Below are positions 45,955-54,762 of a stretch of DNA of 64,000 nt, piece after piece. The stretch spans positions 992,001-1,056,000 of the forward strand of contig CAXXEH010000003.1 of assembly GCA_963677935.2 (NCBI GenBank). Reading direction: 5' to 3'. The translations under genes were made by a program, and so were the position numbers. The notes under the pieces were generated by a model. It had not been told where the DNA came from. It made no database searches and saw only the letters and a program-made list of their open reading frames with translations. Numbering within the stretch: position 1 is the first letter of the stretch; each line of letters starts with the position of its first letter. The stretch is from JAAFHB01 sp963677935. Lineage in GTDB: Bacteria > Bacteroidota > Bacteroidia > Bacteroidales > Prolixibacteraceae.

Positions 45955-46854
45955 CTATCCCCTGGCAATCCTCATTACCCGGCTCACTGCATCATCCACT
46001 TGTGCCTTGCTTTCAAGGCCGAGCGTCATGCAATGAACGTTTCCACTTTTTATCGCAAAATTCAACGATTTCTCCCGTTCATCATCCTTCACAAGCTCAC
46101 CGCAACCAAAGATTTTCATTCCGATGATCCCTTTCCCATTTTTACGGGCTGATTCAAGAACCTCCATCACCTTTTCAGGAGTACCATCCATCCTGATACT
46201 GTTTGGATTAATCCGGGCAAGAATAACATCTACCCATGGATTTGAGGCGGCTTCAATCATGGCATCATAACTATGACACGAAACACCTACTGCCTTGACC
46301 AACCCTTTCTGCTTAGCTTCCGAAAGGCCATCCATATGACTTCTATAATCGGTTGACCATTGTCCGTTAGTCACACAATGCATCAGGAAAATATCGAAAT
46401 AATCGGTATTCAGTTCCTTCCTGAAGCGGTCAAAACTTTTCGAAAAAGGTTCTTTCTCATACCACCCTTCCTGATTGTAAACCATCACTTTTGTAAGGAG
46501 TGTAATCTTTTCGCGAGGAATAACTTTCAATGCTTCAGCAACATAGATATGTGATCCATACATGTCAGCTGCATCAAAAAACCGGATCCCTTTATCGTAA
46601 CAATATTGCGATAATCCCACAAATGCTTTCATACCGAGGCGGGTCTGATCCGATTCATGCCTCCAACCTTTTGTACCTGTACCAAAGGCAATTCGTGAAA
46701 CCTTAAGGCCTGAGTTACCCAATGCGACACGATCGACGGTATCAGCTTTCGTTACCCCAAGTGCAGGGTTCGATAATAAGGTTGGAATAGCTGAGGCAAC
46801 AGCAATTCCTGCGGCACTTTTTAGGAGAAAAGAGCGTCTGTCGAGTTTTGTCAT
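45955..46854 (-). CDS. Tat-exported aldo/keto reductase (copy 1)
   Basis: 299 aa. An N-terminal twin-arginine signal (DRRSFLLKSAAG) precedes an AKR barrel. The catalytic tetrad is visible: Asp and Tyr in FFDAADMYGSH, Lys in ITLLTKVMVYN, His in FLMHCVTNG. NPWVDVILARINPNS and GIIGMKIFGCGEL continue the barrel. Export suggests folding with its cofactor before secretion and action on periplasmic sugars. It closely resembles the next gene upstream (same length and motif order), so the pair arose by duplication. Substrate unknown. Confidence 0.85.
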   Translation of the reverse strand: MTKLDRRSFLLKSAAGIAVASAIPTLLSNPALGVTKADTVDRVALGNSGLKVSRIAFGTGTKGWRHESDQTRLGMKAFVGLSQYCYDKGIRFFDAADMYGSHIYVAEALKVIPREKITLLTKVMVYNQEGWYEKEPFSKSFDRFRKELNTDYFDIFLMHCVTNGQWSTDYRSHMDGLSEAKQKGLVKAVGVSCHSYDAMIEAASNPWVDVILARINPNSIRMDGTPEKVMEVLESARKNGKGIIGMKIFGCGELVKDDEREKSLNFAIKSGNVHCMTLGLESKAQVDDAVSRVMRIARG

Positions 46855-46893
46855 AGCTGTAAATTTTAAGCAGGTATTTATTATATGAAATTA

Positions 46894-46927
46894 ACTGTAG
46901 AGACGTGATTAATCGTGTCTCTACAGT
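46894..46927. repeat. 34-base palindrome between the two AKR genes
   Basis: Arms ACTGTAGAGAC and GTCTCTACAGT enclose GTGATTAATCGT. With two G-U pairs the whole 34 bases can fold into one stem as RNA. The GTAGAGAC...GTCTCTAC type is familiar from scattered extragenic palindromes in several phyla. Only one copy is in this window. It may end or stabilise the transcript between the genes. Confidence 0.75.
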
Positions 46928-46949
46928 ATAAATCTTACAATAGTTTTCA

Positions 46950-47843
46950 TTAACTTTTTAGAATCCGCATCACCCGATCAACAGCATCATCAACCTGGGC
47001 AATACTCTCCATTCCAAGGGTCATACAATGAATGTTACTCTTTTTCAAGGCAAAAGTGATCGATTCTTCACGTTCTTTATCAAGTACCCTATCACCGTTT
47101 CCGAAGATTTTCATCCCAACAATTCCTTTGCCATTGTTTCGTCCCTTTTCGAGAATGGCGTTGATCTCTGCAGGTGTTCCATCCATATGAGCCTGAAAAG
47201 GGTTAATACGTGAAAAAATAACATCTACCCACGGATTATCAACAGCAACTCTCAGTGCATCAATATTATGACACGAAACGCCAACCGCTTTTATGATTCC
47301 CTTTTGTTTTGCTTCCGAGAAATAATCGATATACCTTTTTTTCTCCTCAGTCCACTTTCCGTTGGTCATGCAATGTAGCAGCATGATATCGAAATAGTCG
47401 CTCCCCGACTCCAACCGAAAACGGTCGAGGGCCTTTGCCACAGGTTCACTGGTTGAAGGGTCGTTGTAAGTCCACATCTTTCCAAGCAAGGTAATCTTTT
47501 CACGTGGAATCTCCTTAAAAACCTCTTTAACAAATGGATATGAACCATAAGAATCAGCGGTATCAAAAAAATGAATACCTCGGTCATAGGCATGGTGAGC
47601 CATTTTGACAAAGTTCGAAAGCCCTAGCCGGGTTTGATTCGATTGATGATTGCTCCCTGTCGAACCGGTACCCATCGCAATACGTGAAACTGTCAGTCCG
47701 GTTTTTCCAAGTTTCACCTTATCAACCCGAACATTGGCAGGGATAAAACCTTCACTGACAATTCCTGCAGCCGAAAGTGCCGCATAACCGGTTAATCCAA
47801 CAGCACTTGTATAAATGAATCTTCTTCTGTTAATTTTATCCAT
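46950..47843 (-). CDS. Tat-exported aldo/keto reductase (copy 2)
   Basis: 297 aa. Twin-arginine signal INRRRFIYTSAVG, then the AKR barrel with FFDTADSYGSY (Asp, Tyr), ITLLGKMWTYN (Lys) and MLLHCMTNG (His). Segments such as NPWVDVIFSRINP and HCMTLGMESIAQVDDAVDRVMRI match copy 1 nearly residue for residue. It lies between the Gfo/Idh oxidoreductase and copy 1, all on one strand. The best guess is periplasmic oxidation or reduction of a sugar or sugar lactone freed by the linked glycosidase. Confidence 0.85.
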   Translation of the reverse strand: MDKINRRRFIYTSAVGLTGYAALSAAGIVSEGFIPANVRVDKVKLGKTGLTVSRIAMGTGSTGSNHQSNQTRLGLSNFVKMAHHAYDRGIHFFDTADSYGSYPFVKEVFKEIPREKITLLGKMWTYNDPSTSEPVAKALDRFRLESGSDYFDIMLLHCMTNGKWTEEKKRYIDYFSEAKQKGIIKAVGVSCHNIDALRVAVDNPWVDVIFSRINPFQAHMDGTPAEINAILEKGRNNGKGIVGMKIFGNGDRVLDKEREESITFALKKSNIHCMTLGMESIAQVDDAVDRVMRILKS

Positions 47844-47924
47844 CCTATCAGGTATTAATTAATGAATAAAACGTAAAAGGGATATTAAAGGTTTCCGGAT
47901 TGCACCATTCAATTTGTTTAATGA

Positions 47925-49220
47925 TTAAAAATCGAGAAAATTCCACTTGCCCCTGTAAGCGCGCGTTAGCATCAGGTTGGCTGCTTTATCTCCAATAAAT
48001 TTCTCTTTTTTGGGATCCCATTGCAAGGTTCGCTGAAGGGTATAGGCGATATTGGCAATGTTACAAAGCGAAGATGTTCGGTGCCCGGTTTCAACATCTG
48101 AAACCGGACGTGTCCGCTTTTTGATTGCATCAATCCAATCCTGGTAGTGATTTTCGCTTTTATAGAGATGCTTATCTGTTGGTTTAATTTCAGTCTCAAC
48201 AATATTGGCAGGATCAGATTGGAGGAAATCACGGCTTACCTCAATTTTTCCTTTCGTTCCGATAAACTGAACAGCGTTACCCTTTCCCCAATTGGAATGA
48301 TTCAATACAACCCCGTTTTTATATTTCATCTGCAAACCGATTATTGCATGCTCTGTGGGTGGTATAAATTCAACCGGACCGGACTCATCCATTCCAAGGG
48401 CCCATTGCGCAATATCAAACATATGTGCTCCCCAGTCTGTAATCATTCCGCCTCCAAACTCGCGGTAACTTCTCCAATCGGGATATCCATCAACTTCAAC
48501 GGGTGGAGCCAAAACGGGACTATAATCGCGGTAGAGTGATGGACCAACCCACATATCCCAATCCACATTATCGGGGGTAGGAAAAGAAGGCAGATCCAAT
48601 GCCTTCACTGGCGGCCCAACACTAACGTTAACCTCTTTAATTTCACCTATATAGCCATTGGCAACCAATTCCGATGCATGGCGAAAATTGCGCCATGAAC
48701 GCTGCATATTCCCGGTTTGAAATACTCTTTTATACTTTCGGGTTGCTTTGACCATGGCACGTCCTTCCGCAACAGTCAATGCCATAGGCTTTTCGCAATA
48801 TATGTCTTTCCCGGCTTTGGCTGCATCGACTGCGATCTGTGCATGCCAATGATCGGGGGTTGCAATCACCACTGCATCAATATCTGTTCTATTTAAAAGC
48901 TCCCGATAATTTTTGTATCCGGTAACTTCATATTTTTCACCTTTCCATTTGACATCATTAAATGCCTGGGCTTCGGCTTTAAACTTTGCCACTTTGGTGG
49001 ATACAACATCACAACAAGCCATAACAACAGTTTCAGGACACTTATTCAGATCTTTGAGCAAAGAATGACTCTGTTTCCCCACCCCAATAAAACCCAGTCT
49101 GATTTTATCTGTGCCTGTATTTGTGGCCATTGTAAATCCGGGAATCACCGTAAGTGCAGCAGCTCCGGCTGCTGTTTTTCCAACAAAGTTTCGCCTTGAC
49201 ATTTTGATTTTGTTTTCCAT
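47925..49220 (-). CDS. Tat-exported Gfo/Idh/MocA family oxidoreductase
   Basis: 431 aa from MENKIKMSRRNF; a Met two codons upstream is also possible. Tat signal SRRNFVGKTAAGAAALTV. Rossmann domain with IRLGFIGVGKQSHSLL, ATPDHWHAQIAVDAAKAGKDIYCEKPMALTV (the EKP motif with the catalytic Lys). The C-terminal substrate domain has YREFGGGMITDWGAHMFDIAQWALGMDE, where GAHxxD is the usual catalytic His/Asp region. Relatives oxidise glycoside or inositol hydroxyls with tightly bound NAD. First gene of the presumed operon leading to GH95. Confidence 0.9.
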   Translation of the reverse strand: MENKIKMSRRNFVGKTAAGAAALTVIPGFTMATNTGTDKIRLGFIGVGKQSHSLLKDLNKCPETVVMACCDVVSTKVAKFKAEAQAFNDVKWKGEKYEVTGYKNYRELLNRTDIDAVVIATPDHWHAQIAVDAAKAGKDIYCEKPMALTVAEGRAMVKATRKYKRVFQTGNMQRSWRNFRHASELVANGYIGEIKEVNVSVGPPVKALDLPSFPTPDNVDWDMWVGPSLYRDYSPVLAPPVEVDGYPDWRSYREFGGGMITDWGAHMFDIAQWALGMDESGPVEFIPPTEHAIIGLQMKYKNGVVLNHSNWGKGNAVQFIGTKGKIEVSRDFLQSDPANIVETEIKPTDKHLYKSENHYQDWIDAIKKRTRPVSDVETGHRTSSLCNIANIAYTLQRTLQWDPKKEKFIGDKAANLMLTRAYRGKWNFLDF

Positions 49221-49405
49221 AATCATTAAATTAGTTAATTATAAGAACTTAAAACTTACTTTTTAATCAAATTTTAAATGGATAAAGTTAAATAAAATCC
49301 CTTAATCAAAATGGTGCATTTTTAGTATTTGATAATATTTTCTGAAACGATTCCTACAAAACTTTAAGTGTCAAATGCAACACACAAAATCATCACGAAT
49401 AGGAT

Positions 49406-49413
49406 TATCTTTG
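49406..49413 (+). promoter_or_regulatory. -7 element directly before the helicase start codon
   Basis: TATCTTTG is a full TAnnTTTG match and ends only 4 bases before the ATG, so transcription would begin at or inside the first codons. No TTTG -33 element at the right spacing is obvious. Confidence 0.45.
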
Positions 49414-49417
49414 CGGG

Positions 49418-50740
49418 ATGAAACATAAGGAGGATATCACCACAAAGGTTTTGGAGAATATGAAATACGGGGCGTTGAATGCGATCCAGAATGCAATGAT
49501 CAGTAACGATCTGAAAGCAAATAATATTGTACTTCTGGCGCCTACAGGTTCGGGAAAAACGGTGGCATTTCTACTCCCTTTACTTCATCATCTGAATGAT
49601 AAGATTGCAGGCGTGCAATCGCTGATCCTGGTGCCTTCACGTGAATTAGCCTTACAGATTGAGCAGGTTTTCAGATTGATGGGAAGCGGTTTTAAAGTGA
49701 ATTGCTGTTACGGTGGACATCCGTTTAAAACAGAACGCAATAATTTTTCAGAACCACCCGTAGTACTAATTGGCACACCTGGAAGGATTGCAGCACATTT
49801 GCGACGGGGAAGTTTTAACCCGGAGAATGTCCATCTGCTTGTGCTTGATGAATTTGATAAATCTCTTGAGATGGGTTTCAGTGATGATATGAGTTTTATA
49901 ATCAATCAGCTTCCGAATATAAAAAAAAGAATCCTGACTTCTGCCACTCAGGCAATTGAGATACCTGAATTTTCAGGAGTTAAAAATCCTGTCACACTTA
50001 ATTTCCTTTCCGGGGAGAGTCGTCCTAACATTGCGATCAAAGCTGTCAGGGCAAATGAGAAGGATAAGCTTGATATTTTGATCCGATTGATATGCACCCT
50101 AGGAAACGAACCAACCCTTGTATTCTGTAATCACCGTGAGGCTGTGGACCGAATTCACGAACTATTAGTAAATGAAGGTGTTGTTCACGACACTTTTCAT
50201 GGCGGATTGGAGCAGGATGAAAGGGAGCGGGCTTTGCTCAAATTCAGAAACGGCAGTCATCAGATACTGATCACCACCGATCTGGCATCCAGGGGATTAG
50301 ATATACCTGAAATTAAGAATATCATTCATTATCAAGGTGCTAATTCCGAAGAAGCATTTATCCACAGGAACGGAAGGAGTGCCCGGATGAATGCTGAAGG
50401 GACAGCATGGCTTGTTCTTGCTGACAAAGAACCGTTACCTCAGTTTCTGTCGGTTTCACCTGAATTCATTGATTTGCCTCTTGAAATAAGATTACCCGAT
50501 CCACCGCAATGGATTACCCTTTATATTGGGGCAGGTAAAAAAGATAAAATTGGCAAAACTGATATTGTAGGGTTTCTGATACAGAAAGGGGATCTTCAAA
50601 AAGAGGAAATTGGCCTGATCACAATTCTGGATAACGCTTCATTCGTTGCGATTAACCGGGCTAAAGCACGTCAGACCGTGGCATTGATCCGTGAAGAAAA
50701 GGTCAAAAACAAAAAGGTCCGGATCGCTATTTCAAATTAA
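49418..50740 (+). CDS. DEAD-box-type RNA helicase with DbpA-like RNA-binding domain
   Basis: 440 aa. Motif I LLAPTGSGKTVAFLLP, Ia PSRELALQ, Ib GTPGRI, motif II reads DEFD rather than DEAD (VLDEFDKSLEMGF), III SAT, IV TLVFCNHREAV, V TTDLASRGLDIPEI, VI HRNGRSAR. Residues about 365-438 (WITLYIGAGKKDKIGKTDIVGFL) match the DbpA C-terminal RNA-binding fold that recognises 23S rRNA hairpin 92 in E. coli. Probable role: ribosome large-subunit assembly. Start: ATG at 49418 fits the frame; AAGGAGG inside the gene, 9 bases on, is not followed by a start codon. Confidence 0.9.
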   Translation: MKHKEDITTKVLENMKYGALNAIQNAMISNDLKANNIVLLAPTGSGKTVAFLLPLLHHLNDKIAGVQSLILVPSRELALQIEQVFRLMGSGFKVNCCYGGHPFKTERNNFSEPPVVLIGTPGRIAAHLRRGSFNPENVHLLVLDEFDKSLEMGFSDDMSFIINQLPNIKKRILTSATQAIEIPEFSGVKNPVTLNFLSGESRPNIAIKAVRANEKDKLDILIRLICTLGNEPTLVFCNHREAVDRIHELLVNEGVVHDTFHGGLEQDERERALLKFRNGSHQILITTDLASRGLDIPEIKNIIHYQGANSEEAFIHRNGRSARMNAEGTAWLVLADKEPLPQFLSVSPEFIDLPLEIRLPDPPQWITLYIGAGKKDKIGKTDIVGFLIQKGDLQKEEIGLITILDNASFVAINRAKARQTVALIREEKVKNKKVRIAISN

Positions 50741-50868
50741 TCGTCCCTTTATCTATTTTTCATTTATCCAAAACTTATGCATTGCAGGCCTGATCGACCT
50801 ATTCTACGATTCAGCACCTAATTGTTGCCACTCTGCATCCTTAATTAGTTAACCTCTTATCGGACATC

Positions 50869-50876
50869 TATTTTTG
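50869..50876 (+). promoter_or_regulatory. Possible -7 element for the secreted-protein/LytSR group
   Basis: TATTTTTG matches TAnnTTTG about 42 bases before the start codon. The -33 side is poor. Confidence 0.35.
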
Positions 50877-50917
50877 AATTGAATTTAAACAACAAAATCA
50901 ATTTAAAACAAAATGTC

Positions 50918-51766
50918 ATGAAAAGAGCCAATTTTAAAACAATTGTATTTTTAACGTTAATTTCTCTCACCGTTGGAACAACTAAGGGTCAGATACCCAC
51001 GGATATTTCAGAAAAGATGTTTAGCCGGATTCCGGCGAATCTGTCACTTCCTTTAACCCCACAGCGATATCTAATTACAACGGACTATTTTAACCACACT
51101 TTACAAGGGGCATTTATTGATAAAATCCGAGTCGCAGGAATCTTTACAACTAATCTACCCCAAAACAAGGAAGTCTGGAATAAGGTCAGTATCGCAAAGT
51201 CAAATCAGTTGAATGGATCTTTTGATTCAGGAGAGGTTCAGAATTATATGGAGAACTTCACCTATGAGCCCTCCGAAAAAATCCTTCAACCCGAATTCTT
51301 TAAAGATTTTCCGTTTGATGCAGTTCAGGCAAAAAACCTGGTTTGGGATATGGCAGGTATTGAGGCCTTTGCATGGGGGCATTTGGATTCGCTAAAATTA
51401 AACAGACTATACGAAGCTAAAAAGATGAACGGCACAGTCCCGCTGGCAGGTTTGGGAACATTTACAAACAATAACATACAGTTGATCTGGAAAGGCGTTT
51501 CTCTAATAAATAATGAACTTTGTGCACTTATTGATTTCCGGGCTATGGATAATCCACTGGTTTGCAATATTAAAATGGGAGGAAAAGGTTTTAGTCTCAA
51601 GGGGACCAGTCACTACTGGGGAACCGTGTACCTTTCACTAAAGGAGAAAAGATTTGAATATGTAGAACTACTGGAGAATGTGATGATGGAGATGAGATGG
51701 TCGGACCAGCCAGACTCACAATATGTTTATACGACGCGGTTTATGAAAGTTGAAAAAATACAGTAA
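50918..51766 (+). CDS. Secreted protein of unknown function
   Basis: 282 aa. The ATG giving MKRANFKTIVFLTLISLTVG is chosen because it starts a Sec signal peptide (cut near TKGQ). I do not recognise the family. The mature protein is rich in aromatic residues and beta-strand patterns (NNNIQLIWKGVSLINNELCALIDFRA, GTSHYWGTVYLSLKEKRFEYVELLENV) with no cysteines in conserved pairs, suggesting a periplasmic beta-sandwich. It lies 23 bases ahead of a sensor kinase gene and may feed it a signal or be its target (inference). Confidence 0.75.
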   Translation: MKRANFKTIVFLTLISLTVGTTKGQIPTDISEKMFSRIPANLSLPLTPQRYLITTDYFNHTLQGAFIDKIRVAGIFTTNLPQNKEVWNKVSIAKSNQLNGSFDSGEVQNYMENFTYEPSEKILQPEFFKDFPFDAVQAKNLVWDMAGIEAFAWGHLDSLKLNRLYEAKKMNGTVPLAGLGTFTNNNIQLIWKGVSLINNELCALIDFRAMDNPLVCNIKMGGKGFSLKGTSHYWGTVYLSLKEKRFEYVELLENVMMEMRWSDQPDSQYVYTTRFMKVEKIQ

Positions 51767-51789
51767 TTTCACTTAAATTTTTATCTAAA

Positions 51790-52842
51790 ATGAAACAAGC
51801 GAATGCAACTAAAACTAAGCGGGATATACCCGCAAAGTTTCACCTTTACGCAGTCATTGGCAGTCTTATTTATACTGCTTGTTTTGATCTTATTACAAGA
51901 GGCAGGATCTTTAGCGATGTATTTATCCCCATTTTTATACTGATGGTGTTACAAGTAGAGCTATTTGCATGGATTGGAGGAATAGTATTTAAGGACCTGG
52001 TTTATAACTCCGTACAGGAATTTATAAACAAAGTGATTTTGCGACTCTTCATTTTCTACCTTTTTGTTGTTTTAATCGCCGCGATGTTGTTTGTCGGAAT
52101 GGCCGCAATACTGAGTTTAAGCAAAGGGGTTAATCTGGATCTCTTTTTTAAACAATTACCTGAAAAAGAGTTGCGGGGATTTGTTATTGGATCATCCTTC
52201 GGACTGCTCATTGGAACTGTGATCTATTTTTTCATGGAACTGATTACCGTGATAAAAAGGATTGAGAAAACCACTGAGGAGAAAATGCTTTATCATTACG
52301 AAACTCTAAAAAATCAGTTAAACCCTCACTTCCTGTTTAATAGCCTGAATACATTGTCCTCTATTATTTATAAAGATGTAACTCTGGCTGATCACTATAT
52401 TGTCAAGCTGTCATCTATCTACAGGTATATTCTCGATCAGCACGAAAATAAACTTATTAATCTCCGCAATGAGCTCGATTTTGTAAAAGATTACTTTTAT
52501 CTCCAACAACTTCGGGACGAAAACCGTATTCAATTGAATATCAACATTCAGCAGCCTGAAAGATTTCAGATTCTTCCTGTTTCGCTTCAACTGCTCGTCG
52601 AAAATGCACTAAAGCACAATGCCGCATCAACAGAAAAACCCTTGAAAATCAGAATAATAGAAACAACTGATCATTACATCCTTGTAGAAAACAACCGGCA
52701 ACCTAAACAAAAGCTTCACAGCTCATTTCAGATAGGACTAAAGAATCTTGCAGAATTGGTAAGGCTTACCACAGGAAAACAACTCCAAATTGAACAAACC
52801 AATGACCTTTTTACTGTTAAAATTCCTATTATTTCCATATGA
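51790..52842 (+). CDS. LytS-type sensor histidine kinase
   Basis: 350 aa. Four hydrophobic segments lie in the first 160 residues, then the His_kinase domain with QLNPHFLFNSLNTLSSIIYKD carrying the phosphorylated His. The ATP-binding part has LLVENALKHNA (N box) and IGLKNLAELVRL, where the usual GxGIGL glycine-rich box is worn to FQIGL. No periplasmic sensor domain of note. Its stop overlaps the response-regulator start by 4 bases, so the two work as a pair. Confidence 0.88.
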   Translation: MKQANATKTKRDIPAKFHLYAVIGSLIYTACFDLITRGRIFSDVFIPIFILMVLQVELFAWIGGIVFKDLVYNSVQEFINKVILRLFIFYLFVVLIAAMLFVGMAAILSLSKGVNLDLFFKQLPEKELRGFVIGSSFGLLIGTVIYFFMELITVIKRIEKTTEEKMLYHYETLKNQLNPHFLFNSLNTLSSIIYKDVTLADHYIVKLSSIYRYILDQHENKLINLRNELDFVKDYFYLQQLRDENRIQLNINIQQPERFQILPVSLQLLVENALKHNAASTEKPLKIRIIETTDHYILVENNRQPKQKLHSSFQIGLKNLAELVRLTTGKQLQIEQTNDLFTVKIPIISI

Positions 52843-53591
52843 TCAATGTTGTAATTATCGAGGACGAAAAACCCGCAGTTGAAAAGCTGAAGCATCTTCT
52901 TTTTAAAGCAGATAAAAGCATTTCAGTTATCAAATCCCTGGCAAGCGTGGAAGAATCAGTTAACTGGTTATCAACTAATTCATCTCCTGATTTAATTTTC
53001 ATGGATATTCAGCTGAGTGACGGAATCTCATTTGAGATTTTTGAATCGTTAAATATTACATCTCCGGTAATATTCACAACAGCATTTGACAATTATGCGA
53101 TTAAGGCATTTAAGGTAAACAGCATTGACTATCTGCTTAAACCCATTGATCCTGATTTACTTGCAAATTCACTTAAAAAATTTAGGGAGCACTACATTGC
53201 CCCAATGATTGGGAAGATCAATCACATGATCAGTCAGATACCTGCAACTTTTAAGAGCCGTTTCCTTATAAAAACCGGTGAACACTTCAGGTCAATAGCC
53301 GTGACAGATATTGAATCGTTTTTTATCCAGGAACGATCTACATTTTTCATTACCAAAGAGTCAAAAACTCTCGACATCGATTATTCGCTTGATCAACTCG
53401 AGAAAATGGTCAGACCCGAGGATTTTTTTCGGGCCAACCGGAATTATCTTATTAATATACACTATATCAAAGATATGATTGGATACTCCGGAAACCGGAT
53501 CAAATTAAAAATGGAATCAGCCAATTATCCTGAACCGATCATTATAAGTCGTGACAGGGTGAATGCCTTCAAGCAGAGAATGGACAGCTGA
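52839..53591 (+). CDS. LytTR-family response regulator
   Basis: 250 aa. Receiver domain (1-120): IIEDEKPAVEKL acidic pair, phospho-Asp in DLIFMDIQLSDG, TTAF, and Lys in DYLLKPIDPDLL. LytTR DNA-binding domain (about 145-248): FLIKTGEHFRSIAVTDIESFFIQ and FFRANRNYLINIHYIKDM. It binds DNA through beta-strands as a dimer. Translationally coupled to the kinase. Targets cannot be told; the secreted protein upstream is a candidate. Confidence 0.92.
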   Translation: MINVVIIEDEKPAVEKLKHLLFKADKSISVIKSLASVEESVNWLSTNSSPDLIFMDIQLSDGISFEIFESLNITSPVIFTTAFDNYAIKAFKVNSIDYLLKPIDPDLLANSLKKFREHYIAPMIGKINHMISQIPATFKSRFLIKTGEHFRSIAVTDIESFFIQERSTFFITKESKTLDIDYSLDQLEKMVRPEDFFRANRNYLINIHYIKDMIGYSGNRIKLKMESANYPEPIIISRDRVNAFKQRMDS

Positions 53592-53654
53592 ACTTTGTAA
53601 TCTTTTAAATGTTATAGCTTTTACTAATATTTTTTTAAAACAAATTATATACAA

Positions 53655-54677
53655 ATGAAATACAATCAATTGGGAAAAACAGGAGTTCTGGTGTCAGAAC
53701 TTTGTCTTGGAACGATGACCTTTGGTGGAAAAGGTTTTTGGGTGCCGATTGGGGAGGTTCCTCAAAACGAGGCAACTCAAATTGTAAAATCTTCAGTAGA
53801 TGCCGGAATTAACTTCATAGATACTGCCAATGTGTATTCGGAAGGACTATCAGAAATCATCCTAGGAAAGGCGATCAAAGATCTTGGATTACAACGGCAG
53901 CAATTAGTGATAGCAACAAAAGTCCGGTCAAGGATGGGTTCCCACGCCAATCAGGTGGGATTATCCCGACTTCATATAACCGATTCGGTAAATGACAGTC
54001 TTGAAAGGCTTGGACTTTCTCATATTGACCTGTTGTATATTCATGGTGTTGATCCTATTACTCCAATAGAGGAGACTATGAGGGGGCTTGAGGATGTAGT
54101 CCGGTCGGGCAAAGTTCGCTATATTGGTGTAAGCAATCATCCGGCATGGATGATGATGAAAGCCAATGGATTCGCTGAACAGATGGGTTTTGGGAAATTT
54201 GTGGCAACCCAAAATTATTACTCGATAGCAGGGCGGGATATTGAACGAGAAATTGTGCCAATGGCGATCAGCGAAGGAATTTCCATTATGCCATGGAGTC
54301 CTTTGGCAGGTGGCTTTTTATCAGGAAAATATACCAGGACAAGCGAAATTGCCGGTGAAAGCAGAAGAGATACTTTTAATTTTCCACCAGTCGATAAAGT
54401 TAAGGCATACGATATCATAGATGTGATGATTAAAATAGGTCAAAATCATCAGGTGTCAGCTGCACAGGTGGCACTTGCATGGGTACTTCGCCAACCCGGC
54501 ATCACCAGCGTGATTATTGGGGCAAAGAATGATCATCAACTAAAGGAAAATATTAAGGCGGTAAACTTAAATCTTAACGATGAAGAGTTGAAAGAGTTAA
54601 ACCAGATCAGTGAAATGGCGGTTGAGTATCCTGCCTGGATGGTCAACCGTCAGCTTCAGGGCAGATTTCCAGAATAA
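53655..54677 (+). CDS. Cytoplasmic aldo/keto reductase
   Basis: 340 aa, AKR superfamily. Tetrad: Asp and Tyr in INFIDTANVYSEGLSE, Lys in LVIATKVRSRMG, His in DLLYIHGVDPIT. Phosphate/NADP site in the C-terminal SVIIGAKNDHQLKENI. No signal peptide, unlike the two Tat-exported AKRs on the minus strand. Resembles NADP-dependent YajO/YghZ-type enzymes. Substrate unknown. Confidence 0.9.
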   Translation: MKYNQLGKTGVLVSELCLGTMTFGGKGFWVPIGEVPQNEATQIVKSSVDAGINFIDTANVYSEGLSEIILGKAIKDLGLQRQQLVIATKVRSRMGSHANQVGLSRLHITDSVNDSLERLGLSHIDLLYIHGVDPITPIEETMRGLEDVVRSGKVRYIGVSNHPAWMMMKANGFAEQMGFGKFVATQNYYSIAGRDIEREIVPMAISEGISIMPWSPLAGGFLSGKYTRTSEIAGESRRDTFNFPPVDKVKAYDIIDVMIKIGQNHQVSAAQVALAWVLRQPGITSVIIGAKNDHQLKENIKAVNLNLNDEELKELNQISEMAVEYPAWMVNRQLQGRFPE

Positions 54678-54762
54678 AATAAATCTGCTGATTTTGTTAA
54701 ATTGAATGCTTTTCTGTCTCAATTTTTCTTATCTTGCAGTTACAAATCAATACTAATCAGCC

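Noticed and set aside
52839..54677. Aldo/keto reductase at 53655 as part of the LytSR unit or of the Tat AKR pair
   Set aside because: It has a 63-base gap with no overlap, no Tat signal, and different motif surroundings from the two exported AKRs.
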